Of a stretch of 25,508 nt of DNA, positions 7,584 to 15,363 are shown in pieces. The DNA lies in the NCBI GenBank assembly GCA_023436765.1, contig JAEZHX010000050.1, forward strand, positions 1 through 25,508, given 5' to 3'. A program made the translations under genes and the position numbers. Origin of the DNA: Bacillota bacterium (lineage in GTDB: Bacteria; Bacillota; Clostridia; Lachnospirales; Lachnospiraceae). Under the pieces are notes generated by a model. The model made no database searches. It saw only the letters and a program-made list of their open reading frames with translations, and was not told the origin of the DNA. Positions within the stretch are counted from its first letter, which is position 1. Every line of letters starts with the position of its first letter.

Positions 7584-8042
7584 ATGAAGATAAGCAGACA
7601 GAGCAAGATAGTCGAGTTAATTAACAAATATGATATTGAGACGCAGGAAGAGCTGGCAGAGAAATTAATGCAGGATGGTTATAACGTTACCCAGGCAACA
7701 GTATCCAGGGATATCAGAGAGCTGAAGCTTACAAAGGTAGCAGTAGATGGCGGAAGACAGAAATACATCGTACTTCAGAAATCTGAACCCGGTATGAGTG
7801 AGAAATTCACCAGAGTCTTAAGGGATGGCTTTCTCTCTATGGATATGGCGCAGAATATTCTTGTAATCAAGACGGTCTCCGGTATGGCCATGGCAGTGGC
7901 AGCAGCCTTGGATGCACTCCAGCTGAACGCAATCGTTGGCTGTATCGCCGGCGATGACACGATCCTCTGTGCAATCAGGTCTGTGGATGATACGATCAGC
8001 GTGATGGAGAAGCTCAGCAAATTGATCAATCATGCGGAGTAA
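7584..8042 (+). CDS. argR: Arginine repressor ArgR/AhrC
   Basis: The 152-residue protein is the arginine-dependent hexameric repressor of arginine biosynthesis genes and activator of catabolic ones. The N-terminal winged helix-turn-helix covers residues 1-65, with the recognition segment NVTQATVSRDIRELKLTKV (34-52). The C-terminal oligomerisation and arginine-binding domain has VGCIAGDDTILCAI (118-131), in which the GDDT acidic pair contacts arginine, and a final SVMEKLSKLI helix. Full family length with no missing motif. ATG at 7584 has only a weak GGTAGG close by (7575-7580). A clear terminator follows. In related genomes recN is normally next; here it is more than 14 kb away. Confidence 0.96.
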   Translation: MKISRQSKIVELINKYDIETQEELAEKLMQDGYNVTQATVSRDIRELKLTKVAVDGGRQKYIVLQKSEPGMSEKFTRVLRDGFLSMDMAQNILVIKTVSGMAMAVAAALDALQLNAIVGCIAGDDTILCAIRSVDDTISVMEKLSKLINHAE

Positions 8043-8096
8043 TCGATATTATAAATTTTAATCAGTAACTATGGCCGGTTACTACGGTCTACATAG

Positions 8097-8128
8097 GGGA
8101 GGGGGATTCGTTCCTGCTCCCAATTTTT
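8097..8128 (+). terminator. Terminator after argR
   Basis: GGGAGGGGGA (8097-8106) pairs with TTCCTGCTCCC (8111-8121) apart from one G-G mismatch and one G-T wobble. AATTTTT follows. It closes the housekeeping transcription unit. Confidence 0.7.
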
Positions 8129-8204
8129 AAGTTATCCGGCTCCAGTGCGCTGTGTCACTGAATTTGATCTATGATCAATGATCAGGTACACTTGTATCTT
8201 TTAC

Positions 8205-8233
8205 TTGCCGAACCGAGGAATCAGTGCTAGAAT
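8205..8233 (+). promoter_or_regulatory. Sigma-A promoter of yebC
   Basis: TTGCCG (8205-8210) and TAGAAT (8228-8233) are separated by exactly 17 bases, 55 bases before the yebC start and after the argR terminator. yebC therefore has its own promoter. Confidence 0.65.
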
Positions 8234-8288
8234 GTTTAAGGAAAAAGGATAAGACACATATTGTAGAGAGTGAATAAGGAGAATTCAT

Positions 8289-9017
8289 ATGTCAGGACAT
8301 TCAAAATTCGCTAATATTAAACATAAGAAGGAACGTAATGATGCTACCAAGGGTAAGATCTTTACAAAGCTAGGCCGTGAGATTGCGGTAGCCGTAAAAG
8401 AAGGTGGAGCAGATCCGAATGCAAACAGCCGCCTGAAGGATATCATTGCAAAGGCAAAGTCAAACAATATGCCCAATGATACCATCGACCGCAGCATTAA
8501 GAAGGCTGCCGGAGATGCCGGTGCCGTTAACTATGAAGCAGTCACCTATGAAGGCTATGGCCCGAGCGGAACAGCAATCATCGTGGAAGCTCTTACTGAT
8601 AATAAGAACAGGACAGCCGCCAACGTCCGCAATGCCTTCACCAAGGGCTACGGAAACGTAGGCTCCATCGGTTGTGTATCCTTTATGTTCGACAGGAAAG
8701 GTCAGATCATCATTGACAAGGAAGAATATGAGAAGTCTGCTGACGACCTCATGATGCTTGCTCTGGATGCAGGAGCAGAGGATTTCGCAGAGGAAGAAGA
8801 CAGCTTTGAGATACTTACAGATCCTGATACTTTCAGTGAAGTGCGAGAGGCCCTTGAGAAAGCCGGTATCCCCATGGCTTCCGCAGACATCTCCATGATC
8901 CCTCAGACCTGGGTAGAATTAAAGGATGAACAGGATATTAAGAACATGAACAGAATCCTTGATCTGCTGGACGAGGATGATGATGTGCAGGAAGTATATC
9001 ACAACTGGGATGAGTAA
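8289..9017 (+). CDS. yebC: YebC/PmpR/TACO1 family protein
   Basis: The 242-residue protein belongs to the widespread YebC family. Older annotations call it a transcriptional regulator; more recent work on bacterial YebC and mitochondrial TACO1 points to a translation factor that helps ribosomes through proline-rich stretches. It begins MSGHSKFANIKHKKERNDA and continues KGKIFTKLGREI and a domain-1 segment with GGADPNANSRLKDIIAKAK, NMPNDTIDRSIKKA. Later come YEGYGPSGTAIIVEALTDN, NRTAANVRNAF, SIGCVSFMF and a strongly acidic C-terminal domain ending DLLDEDDDVQEVYHN. ATG at 8289 is preceded by AAGGAG (8277-8282). It is often beside ruvC; here it stands alone between its own promoter and terminator. 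Confidence 0.95.
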   Translation: MSGHSKFANIKHKKERNDATKGKIFTKLGREIAVAVKEGGADPNANSRLKDIIAKAKSNNMPNDTIDRSIKKAAGDAGAVNYEAVTYEGYGPSGTAIIVEALTDNKNRTAANVRNAFTKGYGNVGSIGCVSFMFDRKGQIIIDKEEYEKSADDLMMLALDAGAEDFAEEEDSFEILTDPDTFSEVREALEKAGIPMASADISMIPQTWVELKDEQDIKNMNRILDLLDEDDDVQEVYHNWDE

Positions 9018-9115
9018 GGCTGAACTAGGCTTCAAGGTCTTCAAAAATTGTGAAGAAAATCTTAGGCGATAAAACCGGAGTAGTAAATTTATTAAATTAG
9101 AAAAAAGGGCATCAT

Positions 9116-9143
9116 AAGGCCAGCGCTTCTTAGCGCTGGCCTT
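9116..9143. terminator. Bidirectional terminator between yebC and the LRR lipoprotein gene
   Basis: AAGGCCAGCGCT (9116-9127) and AGCGCTGGCCTT (9132-9143) form a perfect 12-pair stem with a TCTT loop, between two converging genes. On the - strand a run of six T appears 9 bases beyond the stem; on the + strand the tail is only moderately T-rich. Confidence 0.75.
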
Positions 9144-9159
9144 CAACTAATATATTTAA

Positions 9160-11052
9160 TTATCTGACAGCATTCACAAAATTTATGTATGGTGCGGCTT
9201 CCTCTAAAGCGCTAAGGTTGACCGGAGCTCGTTCAGTGCTGTTATAATAAGTAATCGTACGAAGACTTTTTGAGTTTGCTAATATGCTGACATCATCTAA
9301 TGTAATATTTCTGATATCCAGGATCTGAAGCTTGGGCAGTTCTGCCAGTACGTCGGCCTTTACAGGATTTATACTGGGACTTGCTAATAAAAGAGCCTTC
9401 AAATCAACATAGTTCTTTAGAAAATCTAACTGATCGATCGTAGTTAACAGGGTAAGGCCTTCTATCTTTGTCAACCCAGGAAGGAACTCCAATATATTGC
9501 TGGACCCGAATTCCGAATCCATGAAAGTTAGTTCAGTTAAATTCTTTAATGCTTTTATTGCAGAATAATCTTTTGACTTAGGCTTCACACAGGTGAGTGA
9601 TAATTTTGTCAGCTGTGGTACCCCCGACAGGAAATCAAAGCTTTCCAAGCCATCGTAGCAATTTATGTATAATTCGGTAATCTGAGGTAAATTTTTTAGG
9701 TCGTTTAGGCCGACGGAATCACTGTCTAGATCAAGTGACAGACTGGTTAGATTATCCATTCCCTTAAGCTGAGTTAGTTGAAACTCTGATCTATCATCAA
9801 CAATGACGGATAAATTCCGTAGCTTTTTTAATTTGGAAATGTCTGTGGGGATACTGTCCGGATAATTTTCAAATAAGGCAGGCCTAAAGGACAGTTCCTC
9901 CAATTGGGTCATTTCCTTAAGGTATTCAGTTCCATTTACACGGCTATCCGTTAAATCCAGGCTAATCAGGTTTGGCAGCTTAGTTAGAAACGAAGGATCT
10001 TCTATTTTAGCATCATGAATGGACAGCTTCTTAAGCTTCTTCAGGTTTTGCAATCCTGATACATCATCAAACTCAGAATCCATATAAAGAGTTAACTCTT
10101 CCAGATTCGTTAAATTCTTCGTTATCAGCATCAGATCTTCTTCGCTGACCCTATTGATTGTTAATAATTTTAGGTTAGTTAATGCTCCAATTTTATCAAA
10201 ATTGCTCTTAGCAACCTGGTTGTTATTAAATAGATTGAGCTTTGTTAACTGTTTGAAGTCCTCAATCTGAAACAGCTCGAGATCTGTAAAATGTGAGTTC
10301 TCAAGATTCAGCTCCTGCAGCTTCGTTAAAGTAGAGATACAGTCATGATCCTGCAGATAGCTCATATATCCAAGATCTAGATGTGTTAACTCCGTTAAGC
10401 CTGAGATAGCACTGAGATCATCAAAAGAATACATTGCGGACCCGGATTTAGCTATTGCTTTATTCAGGTTCAGATATGTAAGCTTGGTGTTATCTGCAAG
10501 ACCATTTATGCTATTTTGAATACTATTATTTTGAAGATTCAAGTACTGTAGATTAGGTAAATTGGAACAATTAACGCGCTTAATATTATTATTACTTAGA
10601 TCAAGCTTTACAAGGTTATTTAAGTTAGCACCATTTGGGAAACCAAAGTCGTCGATTTTATTATGACTGAAGTCGGCTTCCTTTAAATTTGTAAAATGAG
10701 CTAAGTCATAGATAATTGAGATACCTGCATAACTACAGTCCAATTCTGTAATATGATTTAAATCACTGGTCATGATATTACCTTCAGGTTTGTTAAGTAA
10801 TTCCCTGACTATTGCTTCGAATCGCTCATCCCGCCATTCAATAACGACATCCGGAATCGGTGACTCGGTAATGAGAGCCTCGGTCTCAGCAGCTTCTTCC
10901 TTGACAGCCTCGGTATTGGCTTCATCAACTTTTGTCTCTTCGGCTTTATTTACTGCTTTATCCGTTTCATTGCTATTTCCCGATGGTGTCTTACTGCAGC
11001 CGGATAAAATCAGCAGTAGAAGGAATACTGGTACAATTAATTTTCTGTTCAT
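9160..11052 (-). CDS. Leucine-rich repeat surface lipoprotein
   Basis: The 630-residue protein is exported and lipid-anchored. Residues 1-19 are a lipoprotein signal peptide: MNRK, a hydrophobic stretch VPVFLLLLIL and the lipobox LSGC with Cys19. A Glu/Thr/Ala/Lys-rich linker (about 20-70) follows. After WRDERFEAIVRELLNK a long run of leucine-rich repeats (about 85 to the end) has the LxxLxLxxN pattern at 21-24-residue spacing, for example LNNLVKLDLSNNNIKRV and LPNLQYLNLQNNSIQ. LRR lipoproteins bind proteins or glycans, but no partner is evident. I chose ATG at 11052 because AGGAGG (11059-11064) sits 6 bases before it; an ATG at 11067 includes that site. It is the only - strand gene here, between AT-rich flanks, which suggests an independently gained unit. 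Confidence 0.9.
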   Translation of the reverse strand: MNRKLIVPVFLLLLILSGCSKTPSGNSNETDKAVNKAEETKVDEANTEAVKEEAAETEALITESPIPDVVIEWRDERFEAIVRELLNKPEGNIMTSDLNHITELDCSYAGISIIYDLAHFTNLKEADFSHNKIDDFGFPNGANLNNLVKLDLSNNNIKRVNCSNLPNLQYLNLQNNSIQNSINGLADNTKLTYLNLNKAIAKSGSAMYSFDDLSAISGLTELTHLDLGYMSYLQDHDCISTLTKLQELNLENSHFTDLELFQIEDFKQLTKLNLFNNNQVAKSNFDKIGALTNLKLLTINRVSEEDLMLITKNLTNLEELTLYMDSEFDDVSGLQNLKKLKKLSIHDAKIEDPSFLTKLPNLISLDLTDSRVNGTEYLKEMTQLEELSFRPALFENYPDSIPTDISKLKKLRNLSVIVDDRSEFQLTQLKGMDNLTSLSLDLDSDSVGLNDLKNLPQITELYINCYDGLESFDFLSGVPQLTKLSLTCVKPKSKDYSAIKALKNLTELTFMDSEFGSSNILEFLPGLTKIEGLTLLTTIDQLDFLKNYVDLKALLLASPSINPVKADVLAELPKLQILDIRNITLDDVSILANSKSLRTITYYNSTERAPVNLSALEEAAPYINFVNAVR

Positions 11053-11514
11053 TACATGCCTCCTCATAAGTAATAATTAGTTAGATATCAAATGTAATTA
11101 GTAAAATAATACATATATAGGATTATATCCCAATTAAACCATTTATTCAACTTTTTTGAACAAACATTAGATTGAGTCACTCATCTATGTTATATTTGAC
11201 GGTATCTGCTTATCGGATGATTTAACGAATATTTAATTATTTTCGTTGCATTTTGGTTTGTAATATTTATGTACAAGAATGAATAAATTGAAGTATTCTG
11301 AAATGGGATAGTAAAAAAATCGTATTAAATAGTTGATTTTTATAAAATTATCTTGTATATTAGATGAATAATTATATATAAATACGGTGGAAAAATAATC
11401 ATAGGTTGTGTTATAATTAAACATATTAGTTGTAATTATAAGTAAACAAGTTGCTTATGATAAATCAATTGATCAGTGTACTTAATCCGCTGAATGATAA
11501 GAAATGGGATTAGA
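11053..11514. other. AT-rich intergenic region between divergent genes
   Basis: About 460 bases with no supportable gene. It holds the promoter of the LRR gene near its left end. A TATAAT at 11412-11417 lacks a good -35 box, and a 10-base palindrome ATCAATTGAT lies at 11464-11473; either could belong to the dehydratase gene on the right. The rest is low-GC DNA with long A and T runs, in which I see no RNA family or mobile element. Confidence 0.6.
11122..11150 (-). promoter_or_regulatory. Sigma-A promoter of the LRR lipoprotein gene
   Basis: Read on the - strand, TTGAAT (plus 11145-11150) and a perfect TATAAT (plus 11122-11127) are 17 bases apart. The leader to the chosen start is about 60 bases. 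Confidence 0.7.
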
Positions 11515-12504
11515 ATGAAGAATGATAGACTAAAATCATCAGATATTGAAGAAGCAAGAGAGCGGATCAAGGATTATATCAGTAGGACTCCGTTAGAGAA
11601 ATCGATCTATCTAAGTAATGAACAGCATAATGTATTTCTGAAGCTGGAATGCCAGCAGCCGGTGAAGGCTTTTAAGATCAGAGGTGCTTTTAACAAGCTG
11701 TTAACCTTAACAGAGCTGGAGAAAAGCGTCGGAATAGCCACAGTTTCCTCCGGTAATCATGGAATATCCGTTGCCTATGCAGCAAAGCACCTGGGAATTC
11801 AGAGCGTGAAAATCATCGTTCCGGAGACGACACCCATATGTAAGATCGAGAAAATAACATACTATGGCGGGCAAGTCATTCTGAAGGGAAACAATTATGA
11901 CGAAGCTCATTCAGAAGGAATGAAGTACATCAAGGAAAGTGGGCTTACCTTCATCGACGGATGGGATAACGATCCGGTGATTTATGCGGGTCAAGGAACA
12001 GCAGCCCTTGAAATTCTGGAGCAGAATCCGGAAATTGATACGATCCTGGTACCGATCGGCGGAGGTGGGCTTAGTACCGGGACAGCAGTAGCTGCTAAGA
12101 GCAGGAACAAGTATATCAAGGTCATCGGATTATACTCGGAAGCCTGTCCTGCCTGGGCAGCCTCCATCAGAGACCACCGGGTATATCATACCTATCCGAC
12201 GAGAGAAACGGTCTGTGAGGCCATGGTGGGAGGAATCGGTCAGCTCTCCTATGAAATGCGCGATTGGCTGGATGGTTGTCTGGAGATTAAGGAAGAATAT
12301 ATACGGAAGGCCATGGTACACGCTGTTCTAAACGAGAAGATTGTAGCCGAAGCCTCGGGTTCGGTTCCGATTGCCGCAGTACTTCAGTATGGGGATCAGC
12401 TCCCAGGGAAGAATATTGCTCTGATGATCAGCGGTGGCAATGTGGATAATAACTTACTGATCAGGGAACTTCAAAATTACAGTAACAACGAAGGAATCTT
12501 ATAG
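11515..12504 (+). CDS. PLP-dependent threonine/serine dehydratase-like enzyme
   Basis: The protein (329 residues from this start) is a fold-type II pyridoxal-phosphate enzyme of the threonine/serine dehydratase family, which turns hydroxy-amino acids into keto acids plus ammonia. The PLP lysine lies in AFKIRGAFN (K54). SSGNHG (78-83) and the phosphate-binding GGGGLSTG (182-189) are present, and SGGNVD is near the C-terminus. There is no ACT regulatory domain, so it resembles the short catabolic enzymes rather than IlvA. I prefer ATG at 11515, behind a weak GGGA; ATG at 11494 gives 336 residues but has no visible ribosome binding site. It lies 41 bases before an amino acid import operon, so it probably degrades the imported substrate. 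Related folds (ectoine-derivative dehydratase EutB, racemases) cannot be excluded. Confidence 0.85.
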   Translation: MKNDRLKSSDIEEARERIKDYISRTPLEKSIYLSNEQHNVFLKLECQQPVKAFKIRGAFNKLLTLTELEKSVGIATVSSGNHGISVAYAAKHLGIQSVKIIVPETTPICKIEKITYYGGQVILKGNNYDEAHSEGMKYIKESGLTFIDGWDNDPVIYAGQGTAALEILEQNPEIDTILVPIGGGGLSTGTAVAAKSRNKYIKVIGLYSEACPAWAASIRDHRVYHTYPTRETVCEAMVGGIGQLSYEMRDWLDGCLEIKEEYIRKAMVHAVLNEKIVAEASGSVPIAAVLQYGDQLPGKNIALMISGGNVDNNLLIRELQNYSNNEGIL

Positions 12505-12545
12505 CTCATAAGAGGTTAAATATAGGAAGAAAAGAGGAGAAAGAT

Positions 12546-13328
12546 ATGAAAAAATTAATAGTAGCTGTGTTAGCTCTTGTCATGGTACTAAGCATGACTG
12601 CATGCGGTTCCAAGAAGGATGACAAGAAGCTGTTACTGGGGACATCCGCTGATTATCCCCCGTTTGAATTTATTGTACTTAATGATGCCGGAGAAAAGGA
12701 ATATGCCGGTATCGATATATCATTCGCGAAGAAGATTGCGGAGGATGCAGGAAAAGAGCTTGAAATCGTTAACATGAGCTTTGATAATCTGATGGCTTCC
12801 CTTCAGAAGGGTGAAGTTGATATGGTTATCGCTGCGAGTGAAGTGAGTGAAGAACGTGCTAAGGTTGCTGATTTCTCCGATCCTTATTATACGGATCTGC
12901 CTCCGATGATTTTAGTAAGAGCAGAGGATGCTGCGAATTATACCTCTCTTGACAGCTTCAAGGATAAAACAGTCGGAGCACAGATGGGTACTACAAAGGC
13001 TGATATCGTAACCAATGATATGCAGGGTGCTACCCTCCTTACAGTTTCCTCCGTTACTGACCTGGTAAATAACCTCGTTTACAAAAAGTGTGATGCCATC
13101 ATCCTGGATGGTGCGGTAGCTCAGCAATATGCGAGCAGCGACAATACCCTGGTAATTTCTGAAGTAGCTTTAGGTCAGGCAGCTCCGTATGTAGTTGCAG
13201 TTAAGAAGGGCGACCCTTCCAAGCTCCTGGAGACCATCAACAAGACAATTGCTGCTGTCACCGGCGACGGTTCCATGGATCAATGGATTGCAGAAGCTGA
13301 TGAACTGAGCGCGAAAGCAATCGAATAA
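12546..13328 (+). CDS. Amino acid ABC transporter substrate-binding lipoprotein
   Basis: The 260-residue extracellular binding protein belongs to the polar amino acid family (family 3 solute-binding proteins). MKKLIVAVLALVMVLSMTAC is a lipoprotein signal with lipobox MTAC and Cys20 as the anchor. The mature part starts LLLGTSADYPPFEF and contains YAGIDISFAKKIAEDAGKEL, a SFDNLMASLQKGEVDMVIA segment and a SEERAKVADFSDPYY motif, which is the family's ligand-contacting region. The second lobe has VGAQMGTTKADIV and DAIILDGAVAQQYA. Cystine, glutamine, arginine and other binding proteins share these features, so the ligand cannot be read from sequence. RBS AGAGGAG lies just upstream. A stable hairpin follows the stop before the permease gene. 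Confidence 0.93.
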   Translation: MKKLIVAVLALVMVLSMTACGSKKDDKKLLLGTSADYPPFEFIVLNDAGEKEYAGIDISFAKKIAEDAGKELEIVNMSFDNLMASLQKGEVDMVIAASEVSEERAKVADFSDPYYTDLPPMILVRAEDAANYTSLDSFKDKTVGAQMGTTKADIVTNDMQGATLLTVSSVTDLVNNLVYKKCDAIILDGAVAQQYASSDNTLVISEVALGQAAPYVVAVKKGDPSKLLETINKTIAAVTGDGSMDQWIAEADELSAKAIE

Positions 13329-13344
13329 TGATATTGTTCATGAC

Positions 13345-13384
13345 GCAAAGGTGTAAAGAGATACCTGAAGCTTTACACCTTTGC
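13345..13384 (+). terminator. Intercistronic hairpin between binding-protein and permease genes
   Basis: GCAAAGGTGTAAAG (13345-13358) pairs perfectly over 14 bases with CTTTACACCTTTGC (13371-13384), leaving a 12-base loop. Only TTTAAG follows, so it probably lets some transcription through and protects the upstream mRNA, keeping the binding protein in excess over the membrane parts. Confidence 0.75.
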
Positions 13385-13401
13385 TTTAAGAAAGGAAGCA
13401 G

Positions 13402-14106
13402 ATGAGTCCAACAAGTTTTTTTAATTTTACCTTCTTACCTAAATATTTATCCTTATTTATAGAAGGGGTGGAATATACCCTCTTTATTTCTGTGGTTTCC
13501 GTTTTACTTGCGGTCGTTCCGGCTCTTCTGCTGGCATTGATGCGCTTAAGCAAATCCTGGTTCGTCAGAAGCTTAGCAGGAATGTATATCGCGATTTTCC
13601 GGTCAACTCCGCTGTTAGTACAGCTGGCTTTGGTTTATTTCGGACTATTTTACTATATCAAGATACCTACCTTTTATCTGTTTGGCTTTATTAACACCTC
13701 TATGTTCATCCCGGGTGTCGTGGCTTTAGCACTGAATAGTGCAGCTTATGTAGCGGAGATCTTCCGTGCAGGAATCCTTGCAGTGGATGCAGGACAGAAT
13801 GAAGCGGCACGAAGCCTTGGTTTATCGGCATCGAAATCTATGAAGCTTGTGGTACTTCCTCAGGCGATTAAAAATATATTACCGGCTCTGGCAAATGAAG
13901 TGATCACGATGGTGAAGGAATCCTCCATCTGTTCCACCCTTGGTATGGTGGAACTCATGTGGGCGGCTAAGACCGTATCTTCAACCACCTACATTACGAT
14001 TGGTCCCTATGTTCTCGTAGCATTGGTGTATTTCTGCATCAACTATCCTGCCAGTAAGGCAATTGAGGCTATTGAAAGGAGGATGAGACGTGGAGACAAG
14101 CGATAA
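13402..14106 (+). CDS. Amino acid ABC transporter permease
   Basis: The 234-residue integral membrane protein is of the HisM/GlnP type (His/Glu/Gln/Arg/opine family). It has hydrophobic segments at about 17-47, 55-84, 101-125, 160-185 and 198-215. The conserved IFRSTPLLVQL (65-75) follows the first pair, and the EAA loop that docks with the ATPase is NEAARSLGLS (133-142) leading to LPQAIKNILPALANE (152-166). The small size fits a homodimer, and no second permease gene is present. ATG at 13402 is preceded by AAAGGAAG. The end overlaps the ATPase gene by 17 bases, so the two are coupled in translation. Confidence 0.94.
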   Translation: MSPTSFFNFTFLPKYLSLFIEGVEYTLFISVVSVLLAVVPALLLALMRLSKSWFVRSLAGMYIAIFRSTPLLVQLALVYFGLFYYIKIPTFYLFGFINTSMFIPGVVALALNSAAYVAEIFRAGILAVDAGQNEAARSLGLSASKSMKLVVLPQAIKNILPALANEVITMVKESSICSTLGMVELMWAAKTVSSTTYITIGPYVLVALVYFCINYPASKAIEAIERRMRRGDKR

Positions 14107-14836
14107 ATTAATCTCCGTAAGGGAGCTTACAAAGGAATATAACAAGGGCATGGTAAAAGCCCTGAATAACTGCAATATCGATATCAGCCGCGGCGAGGTG
14201 GTGGCCATCATAGGTCCCTCCGGTTCCGGCAAATCCACTCTACTCCGCAGCTTGAATCTTCTGGAGACTCCTACCCATGGAGAGATTTATTTCGATGGGG
14301 TGAATCTGGCAGACAAGCACGTGGATATCAATCTCCACCGCAGACGGATGGGGATGGTATTCCAGCATTTCAACCTGTTCCCGCATAAAACAGTACTTCA
14401 GAATATAATTCTGGCACCGGTAAATTTAAAACTTAAGACGAAGGCAGAAGCAGAAGAGATTGCATATAAGCTGCTGGAACGGATCGGACTAAGTGATAAG
14501 GCGAATGAGTTTCCCTCCAGATTATCCGGTGGACAGAAGCAACGTATCGCTATCGTCCGTTCTCTGGCGATGAACCCGGAGGTAATGCTGTTCGATGAGC
14601 CTACCTCAGCTCTGGATCCCGAGATGGTAGGGGAAGTTCTTGATCTGATTAAGGACTTGGCCAAGGAAGGAATGACCATGGTAATTGTTACTCATGAGAT
14701 GGGCTTTGCTCGTGAAGTAGCCTCCCGTGTGGTCTTCATGGACGAGGGTGCGATTAGGGAGGAGAATACTCCAAGAGAATTATTTGAGAATCCAGGTGAT
14801 CCGAGACTGAAGGAGTTCTTATCCAAGGTTCTGTAG
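14090..14836 (+). CDS. Amino acid ABC transporter ATP-binding protein
   Basis: The 248-residue cytoplasmic ATPase of the GlnQ/HisP type powers the importer. Walker A GPSGSGKST is at 42-50, the Q-loop Q92 in FQHFNLFPH, the ABC signature LSGGQKQR at 145-152, Walker B VMLFDE at 165-170 with the D-loop SALDPEMV after it, and the switch histidine H202 in IVTHEMGFAREV. All motifs are intact. The start is GTG at 14090, with a perfect AGGAGG at 14077-14082 and a 7-base gap, inside the end of the permease gene. A strong terminator follows and ends the dehydratase-transporter unit. Confidence 0.96.
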   Translation: METSDKLISVRELTKEYNKGMVKALNNCNIDISRGEVVAIIGPSGSGKSTLLRSLNLLETPTHGEIYFDGVNLADKHVDINLHRRRMGMVFQHFNLFPHKTVLQNIILAPVNLKLKTKAEAEEIAYKLLERIGLSDKANEFPSRLSGGQKQRIAIVRSLAMNPEVMLFDEPTSALDPEMVGEVLDLIKDLAKEGMTMVIVTHEMGFAREVASRVVFMDEGAIREENTPRELFENPGDPRLKEFLSKVL

Positions 14837-14866
14837 GCTATGATATGATGATAAAAGAAATACATT

Positions 14867-14903
14867 ACCTTCTCAGCGATACGTTCGTTTGAGAAGGTTT
14901 TTT
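14867..14903 (+). terminator. Terminator of the amino acid transporter operon
   Basis: ACCTTCTCA (14867-14875) pairs perfectly with TGAGAAGGT (14890-14898), which runs into TTTTTT ending at 14903. Confidence 0.9.
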
Positions 14904-14926
14904 GCTAAGTATTCATTAGGATCATA

Positions 14927-14955
14927 TTGAAAGTTTTACCTGAAAATGGTATAAT
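14927..14955 (+). promoter_or_regulatory. Near-consensus sigma-A promoter of a small gene
   Basis: TTGAAA (14927-14932) and a perfect TATAAT (14950-14955) have a 17-base spacer. The leader to the start codon is about 87 bases and can form small hairpins (GGTGC 14967-14971 with GCACC 14984-14988). It is one of the best promoters in the window. Confidence 0.8.
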
Positions 14956-15049
14956 CAAATTATGAAGGTGCATATATGTGTTGGCACCCGAATACGTAGG
15001 GTAAAGAATTCTGCATGAAAAAATTCCCGGGCAGATTGGAGGCTTATGT

Positions 15050-15241
15050 ATGTTTAAAAAAGGTGTACAATCAGATGGTTCTAGCAAATCCGTAGCAAAG
15101 AAAATGAAAAAAATATCCTATGACGAGCATTTTACAAGAGCTACTGAATCAATTGACTTAGCAAAGAATCAGAAATTTACAGATATCGATGATGGGATAT
15201 CGAAACGACAAATAAGCGAAGTAGAAAAACTAACGAAGTAG
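15050..15241 (+). CDS. Small lysine-rich protein of unknown function
   Basis: The 63-residue protein is hydrophilic and Lys/Ser/Asp-rich, with no signal peptide, membrane segment or cysteine. It starts MFKKGVQSDGSSKSVAKKMKK, followed by a likely helix around YDEHFTRATESIDLAKNQ and a charged tail ending SEVEKLTK. I do not recognise a family. The case for a real gene is structural: a near-consensus promoter, GGAGG at 15038-15042 with a 7-base gap to ATG, and its own terminator straight after the stop, so it is a complete monocistronic unit. The composition suits a cytoplasmic, possibly nucleic-acid-binding protein, but that is a guess. It is not linked to the metal operon that follows, which has a separate promoter. 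Confidence 0.75.
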   Translation: MFKKGVQSDGSSKSVAKKMKKISYDEHFTRATESIDLAKNQKFTDIDDGISKRQISEVEKLTK

Positions 15242-15257
15242 AGGATCTTAAGATCAG

Positions 15258-15296
15258 CCTCCGTCTGTCAGGATATGATGGATGGAGGATTTTTTT
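15258..15296 (+). terminator. Terminator of the small 63-residue gene
   Basis: CCTCCGTC (15258-15265) pairs with GATGGAGG (15281-15288) with one wobble; T66, G67 and T68 can extend the stem inward. ATTTTTTT follows (15289-15296). A 12-base palindrome GATCTTAAGATC (15244-15255) lies just before it. Confidence 0.85.
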
Positions 15297-15330
15297 GCTC
15301 TTTTTATTTATAAATTTCTAAGTCATGGTA

Positions 15331-15359
15331 TTGCATTATTGAGGGAACTGGAATATAAT
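15331..15359 (+). promoter_or_regulatory. Sigma-A promoter of the metal-resistance operon
   Basis: TTGCAT (15331-15336) and a perfect TATAAT (15354-15359) are 17 bases apart. The operator palindrome starts 5 bases downstream of the -10 box, so a bound repressor would cover the transcription start. Confidence 0.85.
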
Positions 15360-15363
15360 AATA

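Noticed and set aside
8166..8182. Three GATC sites at 7-base spacing before yebC
   Set aside because: Short and partly palindromic, with no link to a known operator or origin. Probably chance.
14956..15049. Possible riboswitch in the leader of the 63-residue gene
   Set aside because: Only short hairpins form, and I recognise none of the known riboswitch cores. Reported as a plain leader.
15244..15255. 12-base palindrome GATCTTAAGATC after the 63-residue gene
   Set aside because: It has no loop for a hairpin and lies next to a clear terminator. No operator role is supported.
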